From positions 1-11,959 of the forward strand of contig FR879616.1 in assembly GCA_000434475.1 (NCBI GenBank): a stretch of 11,959 nt of DNA, in the 5' to 3' direction. The position numbers and the translations under genes were made by a program. Position 1 is the first letter of the stretch. Every line of letters starts with the position of its first letter. Shown in pieces: positions 1-7,238 of this stretch. The stretch comes from Dialister sp. CAG:486. Its GTDB lineage: Bacteria > Bacillota > Negativicutes > Veillonellales > Dialisteraceae. The notes under the pieces were generated by a model. It was not told the origin of the DNA, did no database searches, and saw only the letters and a list, made by a program, of their open reading frames with translations.

Positions 1-13
1 TTTTTGTGTTCAT

Positions 14-40
14 GGAGCTATTATTTCACAGCCCCTTTTT
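14..40 (+). terminator. Weak possible terminator at the left edge
   Basis: GGAGCT (14-19) can pair with AGCCCC (30-35) with one A-C mismatch, and five T follow (36-40). This could end a plus-strand transcript entering from the left, but no gene is visible to support that. Read on the minus strand the stem pairs slightly better, with a G-U in place of the mismatch, but lacks a T-tract. Confidence 0.2.
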
Positions 41-67
41 ATGTATCTTTCAAGAGAGCCTGATGTC

Positions 68-136
68 TCCTAGTCCCCCAGTCACTTAAGTCCCATAATC
101 CCTAGCTACTAGTCACCAGTCACTAGTCACCAGCTA
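68..136. repeat. Degenerate heptamer repeat array A
   Basis: A run of 7-bp-like units (CTAGTCA, CCAGTCA, CTAGTCC, CTAGCTA, TAATCCC) lies directly downstream of rlmN. On the minus strand the unit reads TAGTGAC, and the rlmN stop codon TAG (134-136) belongs to this array. No gene is visible between 1 and 133. Confidence 0.8.
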
Positions 137-577
137 CTTCTTCTCCAGATATCTCCGTTTCAGCTGTCCGCAGGCAGCCTGGATCTCGTCGCCCATCTGC
201 CTGCGAACGGTCGTGCTCTTGCCGTGTTTTTCCAGGATCTCCTGAAAGATCTTGACATCCTTCCAGCTCGGCGGATACAGCTTGATATGCTCGGTGCCAT
301 TGATCGGGATGAGATTGAAATGGCAGTTCATCTTCCCCACAAGGCGGCAGAGCTCTTCCGCATTTTCGCGGGACGCATTCACATCCTTGATGAGGATGTA
401 CTCGAAGGTCACGCGGCGGCCCGTCTTCTTGAAGTACCGGTGCGCAGCAGCGACGACATCTTCGATCTTGAAATGACGGCTCGATGGCAGGATGCGGTTG
501 CGGATCGTGTCATTCGGCGCATGGAGGGAGATCGCAAGCGTGATCGGAAGTCCTTCTGCAGAGAGTCGATCGGTCAT
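134..577 (-). pseudogene. rlmN: RlmN, C-terminal fragment (frameshifted gene)
   Basis: This is the C-terminal part of 23S rRNA (adenine2503-C2)/tRNA (A37-C2) methyltransferase, a radical-SAM enzyme. It begins in the second copy of a duplicated segment and continues the family sequence (DRLSAEGLPITLAISLHAPN, then QMGDEIQAACGQL). The AACGQL cysteine corresponds to the conserved C-terminal cysteine (Cys355 in E. coli) that forms the transient covalent adduct with RNA. The first ATG is the internal Met of the normal protein and has no ribosome binding site, so this piece is probably not translated alone. Joined to the upstream fragment without the extra 34 bp, the gene would run 1202 to 134 and encode 344 residues, the usual family length. 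The TAG stop lies inside an intergenic heptamer repeat array. Confidence 0.9.
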
Positions 578-1202
578 AGGAAGGATGCCGCAGGTCGAGT
601 CGATCGATCATAGGCACGATGCCGCAGGTGGAGAGCGTGATATTTCTGAGGCTGATATTCAGCAGTCCCGGATCGCTCACAAGGCGGATGAAGCGGAGCA
701 CTTCATCATAGTTCGTGAGCGGCTCGCCCGCCCCCATCAGGACGATCGAGTGGATCGGCGCATCGAAAAGTTCTCGGAAGGCGTAAACCTGAGCAAGGAT
801 CTCGCCCGCGGTGAGATTCCGTTCCAGACCGTTTCTGGTAGAAGCACAGAAAATGCAGCCCATCGCACAGCCCACCTGCGTGGAGACGCAGATGGAATTC
901 CCATAGACATGGTGCATGCAGACTGTCTCGACGAGTGAACCGTCTGAGAGTTTCACGAGGAGCTTGGTCGTATCACCGTCATTCGATGTGATATGGCTCA
1001 TGATCACAGGCTTCTCGAGTACGGCATTCTCTTTCAGCCATTCCCGCATCGGCCCCGGCAGCTGGGTCATATCGTCAAAAGAAAAAATATAGCGGCGATA
1101 CAGGTAGTCCTGCAGCTGCTTGGCTCTAAATTTCGGGAAGCCATGGCTTGTGATCCATGTTTCCATTTCGGGGAGACTGTGTCCCCAGATATTCCAGGCC
1201 AT
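510..1202 (-). pseudogene. rlmN: RlmN, N-terminal fragment (frameshifted gene)
   Basis: This is the N-terminal two thirds of the radical-SAM rRNA/tRNA A-C2 methyltransferase. The radical-SAM CX3CX2C cluster motif (C112-AMG-C116-IF-C119) is present, as is Cys105 in NSICVSTQVG. Further downstream, GAGEPLTN and the NITLSTCGIVPMIDRL block match the family. After MIDRL the frame enters a 34-bp duplication and ends about 30 unrelated codons later, so the final residues are not RlmN. I chose ATG 1202 because AAAGGAG lies 5 nt upstream. An in-frame ATG at 1217 would add MKGAS but has no good ribosome binding site. The gene is last in the visible priA-def-fmt-rsmB-rlmN order, separated from rsmB by about 150 bp of repeat-rich spacer. 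As written, the product lacks the C-terminal catalytic cysteine and should be inactive. A sequence or assembly error is a live alternative. Confidence 0.9.
563..630. repeat. 34-bp imperfect tandem duplication inside rlmN
   Basis: Two adjacent 34-bp units, 563-596 and 597-630, match at 30 of 34 positions, with differences at unit positions 11, 19, 21 and 34. On the coding strand both encode a version of the TCGI(V/L)PM(I/T)DRL segment of RlmN. Because 34 is not a multiple of three, the duplication shifts the reading frame. Deleting either unit restores one open frame of exactly 345 codons including the stop. Confidence 0.95.
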
Positions 1203-1270
1203 AGAGGCTCCTTTCATGAAATGAGATTTGCGAAATACAGGTGCGCGGCATGGCCGCCATAAGCGGGAAA

Positions 1271-1358
1271 AGTGACTGATGACTGATCACTAGTCACTTG
1301 AGGATCCTAATCCCTAATCCCTAGTCCCTAGTCACTAGTCACTAGTCACCAGTCACTA
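1271..1358. repeat. Degenerate heptamer repeat array B
   Basis: This is the clearest array in the window. Successive units read CTAATCC, CTAATCC, CTAGTCC, CTAGTCA, CTAGTCA, CTAGTCA, CCAGTCA, CTAG, in near-perfect 7-bp register. It fills most of the rsmB-rlmN spacer and supplies the rsmB TAG stop at 1356-1358. On the coding strand that stop is followed at once by an in-frame TGA from the same unit. Confidence 0.85.
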
Positions 1359-2711
1359 GCCCCTCTTTCCCAATTTCGCCACGAAGAATCCATCACTCTG
1401 TGCCTGATCCGGCCAGATGGTGAGCATACCCTTTTCGGATGCGCCAAGGCCTTCCAGCTGGAAATCGATCGGCGTAAATTCGGGATGATTTCTTAAAAAC
1501 TCGCTCACGATGTTTTCATTTTCCGCCTCATTGAGCGTGCAGGTACTATAGACGAGGGTACCGCCCTTCTTCACATACTTGGCCGCCTCTTCGAGGAGGG
1601 CCTTCTGCAGGGGCGGAAATTCGGCGAGATCTTCTCTGGTTCTGCGCCAGCGGATTTCCACCTTGTGCGACAGGACGCCGAGCCCTGAGCAGGGCGCGTC
1701 GAGAAGGACCTTATCATATTTCTCATGAACAGCGGGCATGGGCTTCGTCGCATCGCGCGCTCCTGCGTGGATGATGGTGATGCCTTCCTTCTTCGCATTC
1801 TTTTTGATGAGGGCGATCTTGTGCGGATAGAGATCCCATGCATCGATCGAGCCCTCATTCCCCATCATTTCTGCCATCTGTGTGGTCTTGCTGCCAGGTG
1901 CCGCGCACATGTCGAGAACCGTCTCCCCCGCTTTCGGAGAGAGGACTTTCACCGGCACCATAGAAGAAGCCGACTGCACATAGGCGAGCCCTTCCTTCAG
2001 GAATGTGCCAAAGAAATGATTCGCCCCACTCTTGATCGTGAAGCCTTCCGGCAGATAGGGGATGGGCGCAGCTTCGATCCCTTTTTCTGAGAGGAGTTTC
2101 TCGAAGTCAGCTGCCGACTGCTTCAAAGGATTCACACGGATGGTCATCGACGGGATCTCATTGAATGCAGAGAATACGGCATCCGCTTTTTCTACGCCCC
2201 AGGCGTTCTGCCAGTCTTCGATGAGCCAGCGCGGCTGGTTATAGGTGAGCGCATCATGGAGGAGCGCATCCTCTTTTCTCGAAGGGATCCGGAAGCTGTC
2301 TTTTTTACGGAGGAAATTCCGAAGGACGCCGTTCACGAAGCGGACATTGCCCGGATGCGTCACCTTCTTGGCGATCTTGACAGACTCATTCACCGCAGCC
2401 GACTCGGGGATGCGCGTCAAAAAGAGCAGCTGATAGAGGGAAAGACAAAGAAGGATCCGCACGGAAGGATGCAGCTTTTTCACCTTCTGCGTCGAAAGCT
2501 TCCCGATGATCCAGAATAGGTGATTGTATTTCCGAAGGACGCCGTAGACAAGCTCTGTCAGAAGGTGCGCCTCCTCGGCCTTGAGCGGGTACTCTGCGAG
2601 GATGCGTTGGAGCACGATATTGCTATAGGCGTCTTTTTCAAGCACGTCGTAGAGCGCCTGATAGGCAAGGCGGCGCGCGGACGGTACGGGCTTAGCAGTC
2701 GAATGTGTCAT
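1356..2711 (-). CDS. rsmB: 16S rRNA (cytosine967-C5)-methyltransferase RsmB
   Basis: A 451-residue SAM-dependent RNA m5C methyltransferase of the RsmB/Sun (NOL1/NOP2/Sun) family, which methylates C967 of 16S rRNA. Residues ~10-140 are the NusB-like N-terminal RNA-binding domain (RRLAYQALYDVLEKDAYSN, AAVNESVKIAKK, RFVNGVLRN). SAM-binding motif I, DMCAAPGSKTTQ, is at ~267-278. Motif IV, DAPCSGLGVLSHK, carries Cys341 and motif VI, YSTCTLNEAENE, carries Cys391. These are the two cysteines used by this family, the second being the catalytic nucleophile. The protein ends with the typical DGFFVAKLGK strand. The start ATG overlaps the 3' end of fmt by 20 bp, with a modest AGGTGA ribosome binding site inside fmt, which suggests translational coupling. 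The length is normal and nothing is missing. Confidence 0.97.
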   Translation of the reverse strand: MTHSTAKPVPSARRLAYQALYDVLEKDAYSNIVLQRILAEYPLKAEEAHLLTELVYGVLRKYNHLFWIIGKLSTQKVKKLHPSVRILLCLSLYQLLFLTRIPESAAVNESVKIAKKVTHPGNVRFVNGVLRNFLRKKDSFRIPSRKEDALLHDALTYNQPRWLIEDWQNAWGVEKADAVFSAFNEIPSMTIRVNPLKQSAADFEKLLSEKGIEAAPIPYLPEGFTIKSGANHFFGTFLKEGLAYVQSASSMVPVKVLSPKAGETVLDMCAAPGSKTTQMAEMMGNEGSIDAWDLYPHKIALIKKNAKKEGITIIHAGARDATKPMPAVHEKYDKVLLDAPCSGLGVLSHKVEIRWRRTREDLAEFPPLQKALLEEAAKYVKKGGTLVYSTCTLNEAENENIVSEFLRNHPEFTPIDFQLEGLGASEKGMLTIWPDQAQSDGFFVAKLGKRG

Positions 2712-3633
2712 TGACTTTCACCTGATATCCATTCACAAAGTCACCGGCAGCCATTCTCTTGTGGTTTTCCGGCTGCAGGGAGGAGATCGTAAGCGCTCCC
2801 CTTCCGCAGGCGATGGTAAGGCCGTCCTTCGTAGAAATGATGGTCCCCGGTGCTTCTTTACTTTCCCCATCGCTGACCTCGGCGCGATGGATCTTCACAC
2901 GTTTGCCGCGGAAGAAGGTATACGTCCCAGGATTCGGATACATGCCGCGAATAAGTGCGTCAAGTGTTTTGGCATCCTTCGTCCAGTCGATGCGGCCCAT
3001 CTCTTTCGTGACTTTTTCCGCATAGGTGGCTTTTTCATGATCCTGCGGCGTGGAGCGTGCGAGCTTTTCCGGAAGATCCTCCAGGACAGAGATCAGAGCC
3101 TTTGCTCCCATCTCTCCAAGCGCCTCGAAGAGCTCCCCTGCCGTCATATGAAGAGGGATATCCATCTGGACAGTCTCCACGATATTGCCGGTATCCATGC
3201 CCTGATCGAGCTGCATGATCGTGACGCCGGTCTTTTTCTCTCCGTCGATGATGACACGCTGGATCGGAGCAGCGCCGCGATACTTCGGAAGAAGCGAGGC
3301 ATGGACATTGATCGCGCCATAGGTCGGGATATCCAGCACCGCCTTCGGCAGGATGCGGCCATACGCGATGACGACGAGGAGGTCCGGCTTCAGCGCTTTC
3401 AGTATCTCCACCTCCGAAGGGTCTTTGAAGGAGAGCGGCTGGTGGATCGGGATGTCGTGAGACATCGCAAATGTCTTCACCGGAGAATAATTGATCTTCT
3501 TCCCGCGGCCATTGATCTTATCCGGCTGTGTGTAGGCTGCGACGGGCGTATAGCCATGCTCCACCATGGCAGAAAGAGCAGGCAGACAGAAATCGGGCGT
3601 GCCCATGAATACGATGCGATAGTTATTCTTCAT
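2692..3633 (-). CDS. fmt: Methionyl-tRNA formyltransferase
   Basis: A 313-residue enzyme that transfers a formyl group from 10-formyl-THF to initiator Met-tRNA. The N-terminal formyltransferase fold starts RIVFMGTPDF. The catalytic triad is visible as Asn109 and His111 in INVHASLLPKYRGAAPIQ, and Asp147 in GMDTGNI, each exactly three positions after the E. coli Asn106/His108/Asp144. The C-terminal OB-like tRNA-binding domain follows from ~residue 205 (GRIDWTKDAKTLDALIRGMYPNP...). I chose the ATG at 3633 because AAAGGA lies 7 nt upstream. An upstream in-frame ATG at 3669 would add 12 non-conserved residues and sits deep in def. The gene overlaps the end of def by 11 bp and the start of rsmB by 20 bp, so the three are almost certainly co-transcribed. 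Confidence 0.97.
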   Translation of the reverse strand: MKNNYRIVFMGTPDFCLPALSAMVEHGYTPVAAYTQPDKINGRGKKINYSPVKTFAMSHDIPIHQPLSFKDPSEVEILKALKPDLLVVIAYGRILPKAVLDIPTYGAINVHASLLPKYRGAAPIQRVIIDGEKKTGVTIMQLDQGMDTGNIVETVQMDIPLHMTAGELFEALGEMGAKALISVLEDLPEKLARSTPQDHEKATYAEKVTKEMGRIDWTKDAKTLDALIRGMYPNPGTYTFFRGKRVKIHRAEVSDGESKEAPGTIISTKDGLTIACGRGALTISSLQPENHKRMAAGDFVNGYQVKVNDTFDC

Positions 3634-4090
3634 CTTTTGGTCCTTTGTGCAAAGAAATGGCTTTTTCAATAAAAAGAATCCCGTTCAGATGATCTGTCTC
3701 ATGCTGGATGCAGCGTGCCAGGAGGCCGGAGGCTTTCTTCACCTTCTTCTTACCGTGGATGTCCTGATAGCGGACGATGACGCGTGCATAGCGTGTCACT
3801 TCCCCGAAAAGGCCCGGCACGGAGAGACACCCCTCCGAGTCCGTCGCCATCTCATCACCGTCAGGCTGCCATTCGGGATTGATGTAGGCTTCGAAGCCGC
3901 TTTCTCCGTCATCTGCGACAAAGATGCGCTTGGAGACTGCGATCTGCGGCGCCGCAAGTCCCACTCCGTTTGCTTCATACAGCGTTTTCTTCATATCAAG
4001 AATCAAAAATTTCAGTTTCTTATCGAAAGAAGTCACAGGCGCTGCGACCGCTTTCAGGATCGGGTTTCCGGCAGTAATAATTTCACTCAA
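3623..4090 (-). CDS. def: Peptide deformylase (TTG start)
   Basis: A 155-residue metallo-hydrolase that removes the N-formyl group from nascent proteins. All three family motifs are present: motif 1 GVGLAAPQ (42-49), motif 2 EGCLS (86-90, metal-ligand Cys88) and motif 3 HETDH (His130, Glu131, His134). The frame stays open upstream to 4273, but that extra N-terminus is translated from intergenic repeats and is not conserved. The family N-terminus (IITAGNPILK) begins just after TTG 4090, which has AAAGGA 11 nt upstream. No in-frame ATG or GTG is well placed. An out-of-frame ATG at 4101 opens a 4-codon frame (ATG ATC CCG TTT TGA) whose stop overlaps the TTG, but it has no room for its own ribosome binding site. 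Downstream it overlaps fmt, the enzyme whose modification it later removes. Confidence 0.95.
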   Translation of the reverse strand: MSEIITAGNPILKAVAAPVTSFDKKLKFLILDMKKTLYEANGVGLAAPQIAVSKRIFVADDGESGFEAYINPEWQPDGDEMATDSEGCLSVPGLFGEVTRYARVIVRYQDIHGKKKVKKASGLLARCIQHETDHLNGILFIEKAISLHKGPKDEE

Positions 4091-4119
4091 AACGGGATCA
4101 TTCCTTTCGTTTATAAAAT

Positions 4120-4157
4120 AGTGGCTGGTGGCTAGTGACTGGTAGCTAGGGATTAGG
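4120..4157. repeat. Heptamer repeat array C (inverted orientation)
   Basis: Units read GGCTAGTGACTGGTAGCTAG and then GGATTAGG, the reverse complement of the other arrays. GTAGCTAGGGATTAGG at 4142-4157 is the perfect 16-bp inverted counterpart of 4481-4496 in array E. The two bound a 355-bp segment that carries two copies of the dispersed element. Confidence 0.75.
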
Positions 4158-4165
4158 CTGTCGAG

Positions 4166-4251
4166 TTCAGGGTTAGCCGTGGGGCGTGCCGTCCCTTGAT
4201 TGCGTTTGAAAGCTTTGCTCTCTAAGTTATATGAGTGAGGAGTGGTGGTGC
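4166..4251. repeat. Dispersed intergenic element, copy 1
   Basis: About 86 bp beginning TTCAGGGTTAGCC and ending TGGTGGTGC, with an internal TTGATT-CGTTTGAAAGC block. It shares these blocks in the same order with 4330-4418 and, more weakly, with 6973-7050. It encodes no convincing protein. It accounts for the spurious upstream extension of the def reading frame. Confidence 0.7.
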
Positions 4252-4266
4252 CCGAAGATGGAATTT

Positions 4267-4319
4267 CAGTCACCAGTCACTAGCCACTCCTAATCCCCAA
4301 TCCCTAGCTACTCATCCCT
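4267..4319. repeat. Heptamer repeat array D
   Basis: CAGTCAC, CAGTCAC, TAGCCAC, TCCTAATCC, CCAATCC, CTAGCTAC and similar units lie between copies 1 and 2 of the dispersed element, in the orientation opposite to array C. Confidence 0.75.
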
Positions 4320-4329
4320 GCTTTCAAAC

Positions 4330-4418
4330 TTCAGGGTTAGCCTCTGGGACGGGTCGCCCTTTGATTTCGTTTGAAAGCCTCGCTTGAATTAGCAATGAGA
4401 AATGAGAAATGGTGGTGC
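4330..4418. repeat. Dispersed intergenic element, copy 2
   Basis: About 89 bp with the same start (TTCAGGGTTAGCC), middle (TTTGAT-TCGTTTGAAAGC) and end (AATGGTGGTGC) as copy 1, offset by 164 bp. CTTTCAAAC (4321-4329) just outside the start is a perfect inverted match to GTTTGAAAG (4369-4377), so a hairpin is possible. Together with arrays C-E this fills the 435-bp def-priA spacer. I see no gene there. Confidence 0.7.
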
Positions 4419-4479
4419 GGCGCATAAAATTATGGAAGCGCCGGGGAGGTTTGAAGCTAGCGATTTTCTCGTATCGCAA

Positions 4480-4512
4480 ACCTAATCCCTAGCTACTAAT
4501 CCCTAGTCACTC
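4480..4512. repeat. Heptamer repeat array E
   Basis: CCTAATCCCTAGCTAC, TAATCCC, TAGTCAC units end 14 bp from the priA stop codon. CCTAATCCCTAGCTAC (4481-4496) is the perfect inverted match to array C. Confidence 0.75.
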
Positions 4513-4525
4513 AAGGTTCCTCATT

Positions 4526-6892
4526 TTACATCGGGTCTACATCAATAATTATATCATTTTCTTCAAAGATCGGAGACTGTCTCATGGCAGATTTCAAAGA
4601 AGAAAGTGTCCGCCCTTTGATGAGGATGGAAATGTAGTACATATTCCGCACCCTCTTGATCGGCTCATCGAAGGGCGGCGTGAAGGTGGTAGGCACTGCG
4701 AGCTGGGGATTCACCTGCAAAAACCAGTGATAGATGCGGTTTGCTTTTTCCGCCGCCGTCTTTTCCTCTTTATGAAAGCAGGTGATCTTCATCATACGGG
4801 AAAAGGGCGGGTAATTCAGCAGGCGTCGGTACTCGATCTCCTGCCGGTAGAATCCTTCATAGTCCTGCCTGGCCGCCGCCTGAATGACATAGTGATCCGG
4901 ATTATACGTCTGGAGCAGGACTTCCCCCTGCTCGCGGCCGCGGCCCGCACGGCCCGCACACTGGGTGATGAGGTTGAAGGTCTGCTCGGAGGCAAGGTAG
5001 CTTGGCATATTGAGCGGCCCATCTGCCGAAAGGATACCGACCGTCTGCACGCCGGGGATATCATGTCCCTTGGCCACCATCTGCGTGCCGAAAAGGATAT
5101 CTATATCTCCACGGCGGAATTTTTCCAGAATTGTCCGCGCACTGTTCTTCTTCTGCGTACTGTCTACATCGAAGCGCTGGATACGTGCTTCTGGAAGTGC
5201 CTCGTGCAAGTCCTCCTCGACATGCTGCGTACCACGCCCGAGGTAGAGGATCTTCCGGCTGTGGCACTTTGGACATTCATGGGGCAGCGGATGCACTGTC
5301 TCGCAGTAATGGCATTTCAGTTGCGCAGTGTCTTTGTGATAGACCAAAGAAACATCGCAGTTCGGACATTTGAAGACATAGCCGCAGTCAGCACACATGA
5401 GCGTCGTCGAGAAACCGCGGCGGTTCAGAAGAAGGATGGACTTCTCTTTCCTTGCGATGGTCGCCCTGAGCATCTCCACCATCGGATGCGACAGCGCCTC
5501 CCCGGTGGGATCACCCTTGAGGTCATAGATATGAATGGCGGGAAGCTTCGTCTGAAAGACGCGGTGCTTCATTTCCACAAGCTCGATCTTTCCCGTCTTC
5601 GCCGCATGGTACGTCGCGATCGAAGGCGTCGCGGCGCCGAGGACGATCGGGCAGTGGTAGATTTCCCCCATCATCTTGGCCGCATCACGCCCATTGTAGC
5701 GGGGCGTCTCCCCCTGCTTGTATGAGGAATCATACTCTTCATCGACGACGATGAGCTTCAGATGACGGAAGGGCATGAAGATCGCCGAACGTGAGCCGAT
5801 GATGATCGTACTCTCGCCATTGGCGATGCGCTGGCGGTTGTTATAGCGCTCGCCCTTGCTAAGACCGCTGTGAATAAAGACGACCTTATCCCCTAAGAGT
5901 GAGGCGAAGTAGGATGTCATCTGGCTCGTCAGAGCAATCTCCGGCACCAGGATGAGTGCAGATCCGCCCCGTTCCAGCGCCCTCTCCGCGGCGCGCAGGT
6001 ACACCTCTGTCTTCCCGCTCCCTGTCACCCCCTTCAGGAGGATGCCTTTGAATGCTTCCTGATCGACGGCTTTGGAGATCACGGAAAGCGCCTGCTGCTG
6101 CTCTTCCGTCAGCGCACGATCCTTCCGTTTTTCCTGCTCATCAATCAGAGAAAAGGTCTTCTTTCTTTTATAAAAGACCTTTCCATAGCCGGAAAGGCAG
6201 AAGGCCTTCACGACGCTCGAAGAAAAGCCCTTCTCCGCCGCCTCCCGAAAGGACATCGGTCCTTTCTCCGTAAGCACCTGCCACAGGAGCGCCTGTTTCG
6301 GACTGCGCCGCTTCTGTGCCTCATCGGGCACCTCATTCGGCGCGAGCCATTTCTCCAGCGGCTCCTTATGCACGGCAGAAAGCCGCTCCTTTCGGACAAG
6401 CCAGGCCGCCTTGACGCATTTCACGAGATCACTTCCAAGAAGGGTTTTCGCATCTTTTTCCGACAGACTGTCGACCGAAGGATCGATGAGCCCGCGAAGC
6501 TCTGCCTCCATCGGCACACGCGCCCAGTCGATCGTATACTCGGCCTCAGTCAGGATCCCCTTTTTGTCGATAAAGAAGAGGCGCAGCGCCTCGATCAGCA
6601 TACACATATAATAGGAAGACAGCTTCCTCGCAAGTGCGAGCATTTCCTCCGTGAACCACGGGAAAGGATCGACCAGAGAACGGATGGGAAGCAGCCGATA
6701 GGAGATCTTCTCTTCCTCCTCGCGGCGCACCGACAGGATGATTCCCTCCTCCGTGCGTCGCGCAAAAGGTACGACGCAGCGATAGCCCACGTCCGCTTTT
6801 CCGAGAAGCGCATCCGGGATCCGGTAAGAAAAGGTGCGGTTCAAGTGCTTCGACGGCCGATTGATCAAGACCTCGGCGATGGAAATCAGCAT
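4526..6892 (-). CDS. priA: Primosomal protein N' (replication restart helicase PriA)
   Basis: A 788-residue superfamily 2 3'-5' DNA helicase that rebuilds stalled replication forks. The N-terminal 3'-end-binding region begins ISIAEVLINRP. The helicase core has Walker A GVTGSGKTE (~288-296), then the Walker B region DEEYDSSYKQ (~384-393). Eight zinc-binding cysteines (CADC, CPNC, CHYC, CPKC; about 500-543) follow, then the C-terminal motifs GTQMVAKGHD and QCAGRAGRG. Most PriA proteins have DEEH in motif II; here the His is Tyr387. I chose ATG 6892 because AAAGGAGG lies 5-6 nt upstream. An in-frame ATG at 6928 starts inside a terminator-like hairpin and adds 12 unconserved residues. A hairpin with a T-tract and a possible extended -10 lie directly upstream (separate entries). 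Confidence 0.96.
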   Translation of the reverse strand: MLISIAEVLINRPSKHLNRTFSYRIPDALLGKADVGYRCVVPFARRTEEGIILSVRREEEEKISYRLLPIRSLVDPFPWFTEEMLALARKLSSYYMCMLIEALRLFFIDKKGILTEAEYTIDWARVPMEAELRGLIDPSVDSLSEKDAKTLLGSDLVKCVKAAWLVRKERLSAVHKEPLEKWLAPNEVPDEAQKRRSPKQALLWQVLTEKGPMSFREAAEKGFSSSVVKAFCLSGYGKVFYKRKKTFSLIDEQEKRKDRALTEEQQQALSVISKAVDQEAFKGILLKGVTGSGKTEVYLRAAERALERGGSALILVPEIALTSQMTSYFASLLGDKVVFIHSGLSKGERYNNRQRIANGESTIIIGSRSAIFMPFRHLKLIVVDEEYDSSYKQGETPRYNGRDAAKMMGEIYHCPIVLGAATPSIATYHAAKTGKIELVEMKHRVFQTKLPAIHIYDLKGDPTGEALSHPMVEMLRATIARKEKSILLLNRRGFSTTLMCADCGYVFKCPNCDVSLVYHKDTAQLKCHYCETVHPLPHECPKCHSRKILYLGRGTQHVEEDLHEALPEARIQRFDVDSTQKKNSARTILEKFRRGDIDILFGTQMVAKGHDIPGVQTVGILSADGPLNMPSYLASEQTFNLITQCAGRAGRGREQGEVLLQTYNPDHYVIQAAARQDYEGFYRQEIEYRRLLNYPPFSRMMKITCFHKEEKTAAEKANRIYHWFLQVNPQLAVPTTFTPPFDEPIKRVRNMYYISILIKGRTLSSLKSAMRQSPIFEENDIIIDVDPM

Positions 6893-6911
6893 GACTTCCT
6901 CCTTTCGGCGC

Positions 6912-6945
6912 AAAAAAAGAGAAGACACGAGAATATGTCTTCTCT
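6912..6945 (-). terminator. Intrinsic terminator/attenuator directly before priA
   Basis: On the minus strand a perfect 10-bp stem (arms AGAGAAGACA and TGTCTTCTCT, plus-strand 6918-6927 and 6936-6945, 8-nt loop) is followed by seven T (6912-6918). The priA ribosome binding site starts only about 8 nt further on. It is placed to stop read-through from metK about 360 bp upstream. No promoter fits between it and priA, so priA expression must start within or above it. Confidence 0.8.
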
Positions 6946-6954
6946 ATTTTAGCA
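6946..6954 (-). promoter_or_regulatory. Possible extended -10 for priA overlapping the terminator
   Basis: The minus strand reads TGCTAAAAT, a TGn-TAAAAT extended -10. No good -35 is visible 16-18 bp upstream. Transcription would start near 6939, inside the first arm of the hairpin, so a transcript from here would lack most of that arm and escape termination. This is a motif reading only. Confidence 0.4.
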
Positions 6955-6972
6955 TATGAAGGAAAGGGGTTT

Positions 6973-7050
6973 GGGGTTAGCCCGTGAGGCATGCGGCCTC
7001 TGGATCAGGGATGAACGCTTTCCTTGAATGAGGAAGTAGGAATGGTGGTG
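6973..7050. repeat. Dispersed intergenic element, diverged copy 3
   Basis: GGGGTTAGCC at the start and AATGGTGGTG at the end match copies 1 and 2, and the middle is diverged. It lies in the 416-bp priA-metK spacer. The rest of that spacer (7051-7238) contains short inverted repeats, such as CCCTTCC-TGA-GGAAGGG at 7204-7220 and GGGC-GAT-GCCC near 7143-7153. I see no gene in it. Confidence 0.55.
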
Positions 7051-7238
7051 GCGGCTTCGCCGAGATCGATGGCTCATGTCGCAGCTGTTCTGGCATTCAT
7101 TATCTCTCATACGACGTTTCTCGCCGCTCAGGATGACGAAACGGGGCGATGCCCGCTTTCGGTATTCAAACCGCAAATCTCATTTCCCTCGGCCAACCTC
7201 CTGCCCTTCCTGAGGAAGGGGGGTAGATGCATCATCAG

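Noticed and set aside
68..136. CRISPR array
   Set aside because: The repeats are 7 bp, degenerate and contiguous. There are no unique spacers of constant length and no cas genes.
2761..3672. 303-codon plus-strand open frame opposite fmt
   Set aside because: Antisense shadow; no family motif, and fmt is complete on the other strand.
4091..4273. N-terminal extension of peptide deformylase
   Set aside because: The extra residues come from translated intergenic repeats; the family N-terminus starts after 4090.
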